A stretch of 8,991 bases of DNA from Bacteroidales bacterium. GTDB taxonomy: Bacteria > Bacteroidota > Bacteroidia > Bacteroidales > UBA7960. This document shows positions 4,938-8,991 of the stretch, piece after piece. The DNA is taken from the NCBI GenBank assembly GCA_007122505.1, contig SKTQ01000261.1, forward strand, positions 1 through 8,991. Reading direction: 5' to 3'. Under the pieces are notes generated by a model. It ran no database searches. It saw only the letters and a program-made list of their open reading frames with translations, and was not told where the DNA came from. Both the position numbers and the translations under genes were made by a program. How positions within the stretch are numbered: position 1 is the first letter of the stretch; each line of letters begins with the position of its first letter.

Positions 4938-6695
4938 TTATAAATTGGTTAAGAATTCGTGGACATTGGCCCTTTCTTTGAGCCCTATTTTCTTTCTCAA
5001 ACGGTACCGGGCAATTTCGGCACTTTTGGTTGAAATATTCATCAGGGTTGCAATTTCTTTGGAAGAAAGATTTAACCTGAGCAGAATAGCCAGCCGCTTT
5101 TCTTTTTCTGTCAAATCAGGAAAACGTTCAGTAAGTTTTACGATGAAATCCCGGTGGGTTTGTTCGATCTTTCCATAGAAGTCGTCAATCTCCCGAGCAA
5201 ACGACATGCGTTGTTTTAACCTGGCAGACAAGGCCTTTAGCTCCCGGTCACGTTTTTCAAGATCTTTTTCTCCGATAAGACGGCTGATCTGCTCACTGAC
5301 ACTCTCCAGAAACTTTTTCTGATCGCTGATATTCAGCAGTATATTGTTGTACTCTTGCCGTTTGATCTCCAGTTGGTTGCTCAGCATGGTGTTCTCCATC
5401 TGGATGGCATTGATCTCCATGTCATTGAGCGCTTTTTGGGCGTTGAAGTATTGATTTTGGTGAGTTAACAGTTCATTTTCTGTTTTCAGCCGCTTTTTTT
5501 GCAGCCGGAAAAACAGGTAAACAAGCAAAACAATGATGGCCATTGACAGGATAAGCAATCCCGGCAACACCATGTTGATTTGTTGCGCCACGTCGGCCAG
5601 CATTGAAGGCTCAGACTCAATGGCAGGCATTTCAATGATCTCTGCCGGAATCTGTTTTGTGACAGCAATCCCGAAAACGTTTTGAACAAAAAACAGGGCA
5701 AAAAATGTAAAGATTCCTGCCGTGATGGGAGTGATGATCCAACCCAGCGCCACGCCGCTCAATGTTTTGATCTTGATTTCCCTGGCACCTTTTACAAGAC
5801 CGATTCCCAAAACAGCACCAATAACCACCTGTGTGCTTGAAACCGGTACGAGTGGCAATGGCGGAAGACCTATTGCCATGAGCATCTCAGAGAAACGGAT
5901 GGATGAAAACAGGAATAGGACCAGTGCCTGGGCCAATACCACGATAAAAGCTGCTTCGGGAGTGAGTGCAAGGATGCCCCGCCCCACTGTTTGCATTACC
6001 CGCTCAGAATAGGTAAATATGCCTACCGCAATAGCCAAACCACCCAGGAGGAAAAGTATTTGCACGCCATCCAGCGTGAATATGCCAAAATTCAGCAGAA
6101 TATCGGGGGCTGAAGGAACAAATACCCCCATTACATTGGCAATATTGTTTGCTCCCAGACTGTAGGCACCAAATGCGCCCGCCATGATCAGTGCTATCCG
6201 GATGTAGGTGTCCAGCTTGATCACGTGAATCTTTGTTCGCCGTAATGTCTTTCTAAGTAAAATGTACAGGATGGCTGCGAATATCATCCCCAGTACCGGT
6301 CCACTCACCCAGGTGCTGACAATTTTTGTAAGCACGCTGTAGTCCGTATCAGAGCCGGTAAAGAATGTCCAGCCGAGGATAGCGCCAACCACAGCCTGGC
6401 TGGTGGATACAGGCAGGCGCGCGCGGGTCATCAGGAAAACAGTAAATCCGGCAAAAAGAGCAACCGTGAACGCACCTCCGAGAGCATCCACTTCACCAAG
6501 CCCGGTGAGTGTTTCCGATGCCCCACGGCCCTGAAATACTGCTCCCAGAACAACGAAAATACTGGCTATCCATGCCGCTCTTCTAAAGCTGATCATCCTG
6601 GAGCCAACCGCCGTACCAAAAATATTGGCCGCATCGTTTGACCCCAGTGACCAACCCAGCAATAATCCGCTTGAAATAAAGATTAAAAACAACAT
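4938..6695 (-). CDS. PiT-family inorganic phosphate transporter fused to a coiled coil and LuxR-type HTH
   Basis: One uninterrupted 585-codon frame. Residues 1-340 are a PiT/PHO4 transporter with the duplicated signatures of the family: GSNDAANIFGTAVGSR (18-33) and SLGANNIANVMG (179-190), each with a later partner, PVSTSQAVVGAILG (95-108) and PVSSTQVVIGAVLG (284-297). Such proteins import phosphate with protons or sodium. Then come an acidic loop (about 345-370), an extra transmembrane helix (376-397), basic FRLQKKRLK placing the rest in the cytoplasm, a coiled coil (about 398-495), and a LuxR-type HTH (about 526-575): LTEKEKRLAILLRLNLSSKEIATLMNIS (split here, 528-555), then RYRLRKKIGL. The segment from about 503 resembles the end of Bacteroidota propeller-type regulators. 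Ordinary PiT proteins lack this tail. It follows phoU by 35 bp and precedes the porin. Transport is a family inference; DNA binding is inferred from the motif. Confidence 0.93.
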   Translation of the reverse strand: MLFLIFISSGLLLGWSLGSNDAANIFGTAVGSRMISFRRAAWIASIFVVLGAVFQGRGASETLTGLGEVDALGGAFTVALFAGFTVFLMTRARLPVSTSQAVVGAILGWTFFTGSDTDYSVLTKIVSTWVSGPVLGMIFAAILYILLRKTLRRTKIHVIKLDTYIRIALIMAGAFGAYSLGANNIANVMGVFVPSAPDILLNFGIFTLDGVQILFLLGGLAIAVGIFTYSERVMQTVGRGILALTPEAAFIVVLAQALVLFLFSSIRFSEMLMAIGLPPLPLVPVSSTQVVIGAVLGIGLVKGAREIKIKTLSGVALGWIITPITAGIFTFFALFFVQNVFGIAVTKQIPAEIIEMPAIESEPSMLADVAQQINMVLPGLLILSMAIIVLLVYLFFRLQKKRLKTENELLTHQNQYFNAQKALNDMEINAIQMENTMLSNQLEIKRQEYNNILLNISDQKKFLESVSEQISRLIGEKDLEKRDRELKALSARLKQRMSFAREIDDFYGKIEQTHRDFIVKLTERFPDLTEKEKRLAILLRLNLSSKEIATLMNISTKSAEIARYRLRKKIGLKERANVHEFLTNL

Positions 6696-6730
6696 GAAAA
6701 AACCCTCAATAATTTATGTCGCCGTGCAAT

Positions 6731-7378
6731 TTAAGTTGTTCGTTTGATCGCCATGATGGATAAAACATCCGCTACCCGCTCTGCCGCATCCGACAGGTTT
6801 TCAATATGCAGTGTGAAGTAGCGCAAATGAAATTTCTCACTCAACTTTTCAATGGGTAACTCCTGGAAAACCCGTCTCTTAATGGAATCTGCCAATTTGT
6901 CTGCCTCTTTTTCATACAGATATACCCTGTGTATCTTCTCTTTGACCAACTCCGGACTCCTGAAATACGCCCGGGCAGCCGGTACAACAGATTCTATAGC
7001 CGCAGCCGACAATTCACTCAGCTTCACAAAGTCCTGGTTTAATTCCGCAGGGATCTTCGGAACTTCAACATCAAATTGAAACAAATTCTTCTTTGCCAAA
7101 TCAATGGTATTGTCTAATTCCTCCAGCAAGCGCATGATATCACCACGAAGCTGAGGCATGAGCGATTGGGTGTACAATATGTTCTCAACCTTGCGCCGGT
7201 AAATGTCTGCATCTGTCTCCAATGCCGATAAGGTTTTTAAATTATCCACAAAGTTTTCCCTGTTTCCGTAGAGATAATTTTTTACACCTTCCTTGAAAAT
7301 GATTGCACCACGGTCAATGGTGTTAAGAAAATTGTCAATCAACTCAATGGATTTGTTCGCGTGCTTAAAAGGTTTCAT
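6731..7378 (-). CDS. PhoU-like DUF47 protein (PiT accessory)
   Basis: This 215-aa cytoplasmic helical protein matches the DUF47/PhoU-divergent family in length and layout. Visible marks are the acidic metal-binding repeats ALETDADIYRR (52-62) and YEKEADKLADSIKRRVF (154-170), the LEELDNTIDLAKKN stretch (85-98), and the closing ENLSDAAERVADVL. Genes of this family sit next to PiT transporters in many bacteria, where they bind metals and are thought to gate or regulate phosphate uptake; by contrast, classical PhoU works with the Pst ABC system, which is not seen here. The ATG at 7378 is preceded by an A/T-rich leader and a good Bacteroidota-type -7 box about 28 bp upstream. The 35-bp gap to pit indicates a shared transcript, with phoU as the first gene. 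Confidence 0.93.
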   Translation of the reverse strand: MKPFKHANKSIELIDNFLNTIDRGAIIFKEGVKNYLYGNRENFVDNLKTLSALETDADIYRRKVENILYTQSLMPQLRGDIMRLLEELDNTIDLAKKNLFQFDVEVPKIPAELNQDFVKLSELSAAAIESVVPAARAYFRSPELVKEKIHRVYLYEKEADKLADSIKRRVFQELPIEKLSEKFHLRYFTLHIENLSDAAERVADVLSIMAIKRTT

Positions 7379-7406
7379 GGCAGAATTTTTTGATCATTGA
7401 ACGAGG

Positions 7407-7414
7407 CAAATATA
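7407..7414 (-). promoter_or_regulatory. Putative Bacteroidota -7 promoter box for phoU-pit
   Basis: On the minus strand the sequence reads TATATTTG, a perfect match to the TAnnTTTG -7 element used by the main Bacteroidota sigma factor. It lies 28 bp before the phoU ATG, which would give a leader of roughly 20 nt. A clear TTTG -33 box is not seen at the expected distance, so the promoter may depend on an activator. Confidence 0.5.
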
Positions 7415-7632
7415 TGTATTAAATTGTCTGAATAATTATTTTATGTTTAGTCTGTGTTTTCTTAATAAAAAAATAATGTAGTATTAATAAAATAATAAAA
7501 TAACTAATAATGAATTAAATAGATTACAAATAGTAGATATATAATTTTACAATAATCATGATATTTATTAATATGTAGTGGTGTTGTAGCGTTTATTTGT
7601 GCTTTGACAATCAACTTGAGAAGTGGATTTCA

Positions 7633-7649
7633 AATTGGCTTGACCAATT
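7633..7649. promoter_or_regulatory. AATTGG-N5-CCAATT dyad
   Basis: Perfect 6-bp arms AATTGG and CCAATT flank CTTGA. The dyad lies about 45 bp upstream of the plus-strand -33 candidate, a plausible activator position. It could be chance in AT-rich DNA. Confidence 0.3.
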
Positions 7650-7693
7650 AATTCCAAACTATCCATTAAGTTTTTATTAATAACGGTCACAAT

Positions 7694-7724
7694 TTTGTTT
7701 TCAACGGAAAGATTAGTATATTGC
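7694..7724 (+). promoter_or_regulatory. Putative promoter for the secreted-protein gene
   Basis: TTTG at 7694-7697 matches the Bacteroidota -33 element, and TATATTGC at 7717-7724 is close to the -7 element, with 19 bp between them, the usual spacing. Initiation near 7732 would give a leader of about 205 nt that contains the nine-codon ORF at 7821-7850. Confidence 0.4.
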
Positions 7725-7820
7725 AAAGGTTTTATCAGGAAAATGTATTGTTTTGATAGAACTGTTTAAGTAAACTCAAATCTTACCCCAATTTTAACTA
7801 TTAACCAAAATCCTCTAATC

Positions 7821-7850
7821 ATGAAGAAACGAATCAAAATACCCCCTTAG
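7821..7850 (+). CDS. Nine-codon upstream ORF / possible leader peptide (MKKRIKIPP)
   Basis: ATG AAG AAA opens a reading frame of nine codons that closes with TAG after two Pro codons. Its context (AACCAAAAT, a short gap, then ATGAAGAAA) closely mirrors the real start 115 bp downstream (AACCAAATAT then ATGAAGAAA). It may be a translated leader ending in a Pro-Pro stall, or the stub of a decayed duplicated signal-peptide gene. Both readings are inference; no codon statistics can be drawn from so short a frame. Confidence 0.3.
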   Translation: MKKRIKIPP

Positions 7851-7935
7851 ATTGTAGCATTCAATTTATTAGGAAAACTTTCTTCTTATTGATGTATCAA
7901 TCTGTACTATAAAAACCAAAACCAAATATTAACTT

Positions 7936-8991
7936 ATGAAGAAAAAAGTACAATTTGCCATCCCAATGGTGATGGCCTTCATGCTGTTTTTTGGCTTACA
8001 AAGCCAAGGACAGGTGTATGAAACAACCTTTGAGGTAGATGAGAACTGGGGTTCTCCTGACGGTGGACCGATGAATGGGTATAATGATAAGACCTATACG
8101 GACAGCGACTGGTTCTTTGAATCAACCCAGGCTTTCAGAGGTGATCCCGGCGAATCTTATGGTGGTTCACCTTATTCTTTCCGCGATCGCGGTGATTTCT
8201 CCGTGATGAACACAAACCCAATTTCCGGCATGACGGGCTTCAGCCTCCAGTTGCGTGACTGGATGCTTGGAAGCGGTGTCGCCAGGGACCTCAACATCAG
8301 CTATGATGGAGGTACCAACTGGGAAACAGTTGCTGTAATTGACAAAGCCTGGTTCGATGACTACCAGGTGTACCAGGAGTACATGTACATTTTCCCGGGC
8401 GGTGAACAAGACTTTGCCGCTGACGAATTCCGGATGGAATTGGTTGGAGGAAACGGTGCCAACACAAGCCGTATCAACATTGGTCAGTTTGTGGCACTGG
8501 GTGAAATGGACGCAGTGGCAACACCCGGCTTTTCTCCCAATGGTGGGTCTTTTTATGCTCCCGTTGAGGTAAGCATTACAACAGCTACACCCGGTGCAGA
8601 TATTTTCTACAGTATGGAATCAGATGACGGGCCCTGGACCGCCTATGTCGATCCCTTTACTGTAGATGAAACAACCACCATCTGGGCGTATGCCAGTGCG
8701 GACGGTATGGATGACAGCAACGTGGCCAGTGCCCATTTCGTTTTTCCTGATGTTACGGAGGTAGCGACACTTGCCGAACTGAGAGATATGCCCGACGATG
8801 GAACAGTTTACATGTTCACGGGTGATGCTGTGATTGTTGCCATGGATGGATTCAGAAACAGGAAGTTTATCCAGGATGCCACCGCAGCCATATTGATTGA
8901 CGATCAACCGGGCACCATCACAACAGAATACGACCTTTATGATGTGATCACAGATGTGGTGGGCAAAATAAATATCTGGAACAACATGATA
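7936..8991 (+). CDS. Secreted multidomain protein, N-terminal part (chitobiase-C-like and OB-like domains; runs off the window)
   Basis: The frame opens at ATG 7936 and is open for 352 codons to the right edge. A Sec signal peptide (MKKKVQFAIP then a hydrophobic core) ends near residue 25 (SQGQ). Residues about 28-190 form a beta-rich module with Asp/Gly/Trp turns (GGTNWETVAV), like the jelly-roll modules of Bacteroidota exoproteins. Residues about 195-270 match the chitobiase/hexosaminidase C-terminal-like repeat: TPGFSPNGGSFYAPVEVSIT, then ATPGADIFYS and TTTIWAYASADG. From about 276 a strand-rich region (LAELRDMPDDGTVYMFTGDA, then RNRKFIQDATAAILIDD) resembles the OB-fold modules often found in T9SS cargo. 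No catalytic domain is reached. A type IX sorting tail would be expected beyond the window, so secretion is likely but the surface or extracellular function is unknown. It is divergent from the phosphate genes and probably unrelated to them. Confidence 0.85.
   Translation, partial: MKKKVQFAIPMVMAFMLFFGLQSQGQVYETTFEVDENWGSPDGGPMNGYNDKTYTDSDWFFESTQAFRGDPGESYGGSPYSFRDRGDFSVMNTNPISGMTGFSLQLRDWMLGSGVARDLNISYDGGTNWETVAVIDKAWFDDYQVYQEYMYIFPGGEQDFAADEFRMELVGGNGANTSRINIGQFVALGEMDAVATPGFSPNGGSFYAPVEVSITTATPGADIFYSMESDDGPWTAYVDPFTVDETTTIWAYASADGMDDSNVASAHFVFPDVTEVATLAELRDMPDDGTVYMFTGDAVIVAMDGFRNRKFIQDATAAILIDDQPGTITTEYDLYDVITDVVGKINIWNNMI

Larger units (their letters stand above)
7379..7935. other. 557-bp AT-rich divergent intergenic region
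   Basis: This stretch separates phoU (minus) from the secreted protein gene (plus). No long gene is visible on either strand. By hand count 7441-7560 contains 17 G or C in 120 bases (about 14 percent), far below the flanking genes, with runs built from TAATAAAA-like words. It contains a phoU promoter candidate, a plus-strand promoter candidate, a dyad at 7633-7649 and a nine-codon leader ORF. No tRNA or recognisable ncRNA is seen. Confidence 0.7.

Noticed and set aside
4938..5500. Separate regulator gene fused to pit by a sequencing or assembly error
   Set aside because: The frame is continuous through the membrane helix, the basic stop-transfer cluster and the coiled coil, and the predicted topology puts the HTH in the cytoplasm; there is no internal start with a clear signal. 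Kept as the main point to verify from reads.
5722..6012. 96-codon plus-strand frame inside pit, and a 71-codon minus frame at 5486-5701
   Set aside because: Both overlap the PiT coding sequence in other frames and resemble no protein family I recognise.
8167..8907. Antisense open frames under the secreted-protein gene
   Set aside because: The plus frame from 7936 is open throughout, has a signal peptide and recognisable domains; the antisense frames have none.

Overview
The window looks like a chromosomal segment of a Bacteroidota bacterium, probably in or near the Bacteroidales/Marinilabiliales; this is an inference. Supporting traits are A-rich start regions without clear Shine-Dalgarno sequences, a TAnnTTTG-type -7 promoter element, a lipoprotein with an acidic run after the lipobox cysteine (Bacteroidota surface-export type), a porin carrying a SusC-like N-terminal carboxypeptidase-regulatory-like domain, a large secreted protein with a chitobiase-C-like repeat, and a LuxR-type HTH of the kind that ends many Bacteroidota one-component regulators.

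Layout. Seven genes lie on the minus strand and one starts on the plus strand. In minus-strand transcription order they are: a PhoU-like DUF47 protein (7378-6731), a PiT phosphate transporter with a cytoplasmic coiled coil and C-terminal LuxR-type HTH (6695-4938), an OprO/OprP-type porin (4869-3244), a surface lipoprotein (3189-2293), an unrecognised 214-aa protein that looks like a divergent triphosphate-tunnel fold (2175-1531), a CYTH/TTM protein with the ExExK motif (1256-789), and the N-terminal half of a DASS/SLC13 anion permease (710 to the window edge). A 557-nt AT-rich divergent region (7379-7935) separates phoU from a secreted, plus-strand multidomain protein that runs off the right edge. 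Noncoding gaps hold two heptamer tandem arrays (754-788 and 1396-1528), each lying at a stop codon, a CGCAAAG-type inverted repeat (1300-1346), and several dyads.

How it fits together. phoU, pit and the porin form a plausible phosphate-uptake unit: the porin admits anions across the outer membrane, PiT moves phosphate across the inner membrane, and the PhoU-like protein modulates PiT. The CYTH triphosphatase-type protein and its possible relative fit a theme of phosphate or polyphosphate metabolism, but that link rests on neighbourhood only. The standout observation is the PiT protein itself. Its membrane core is followed by an extra transmembrane helix, a roughly 95-residue coiled coil and a full LuxR-type DNA-binding domain in one uninterrupted frame. 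It looks like a transporter that doubles as a membrane-bound transcription factor (a transceptor), a combination I do not recognise as described.
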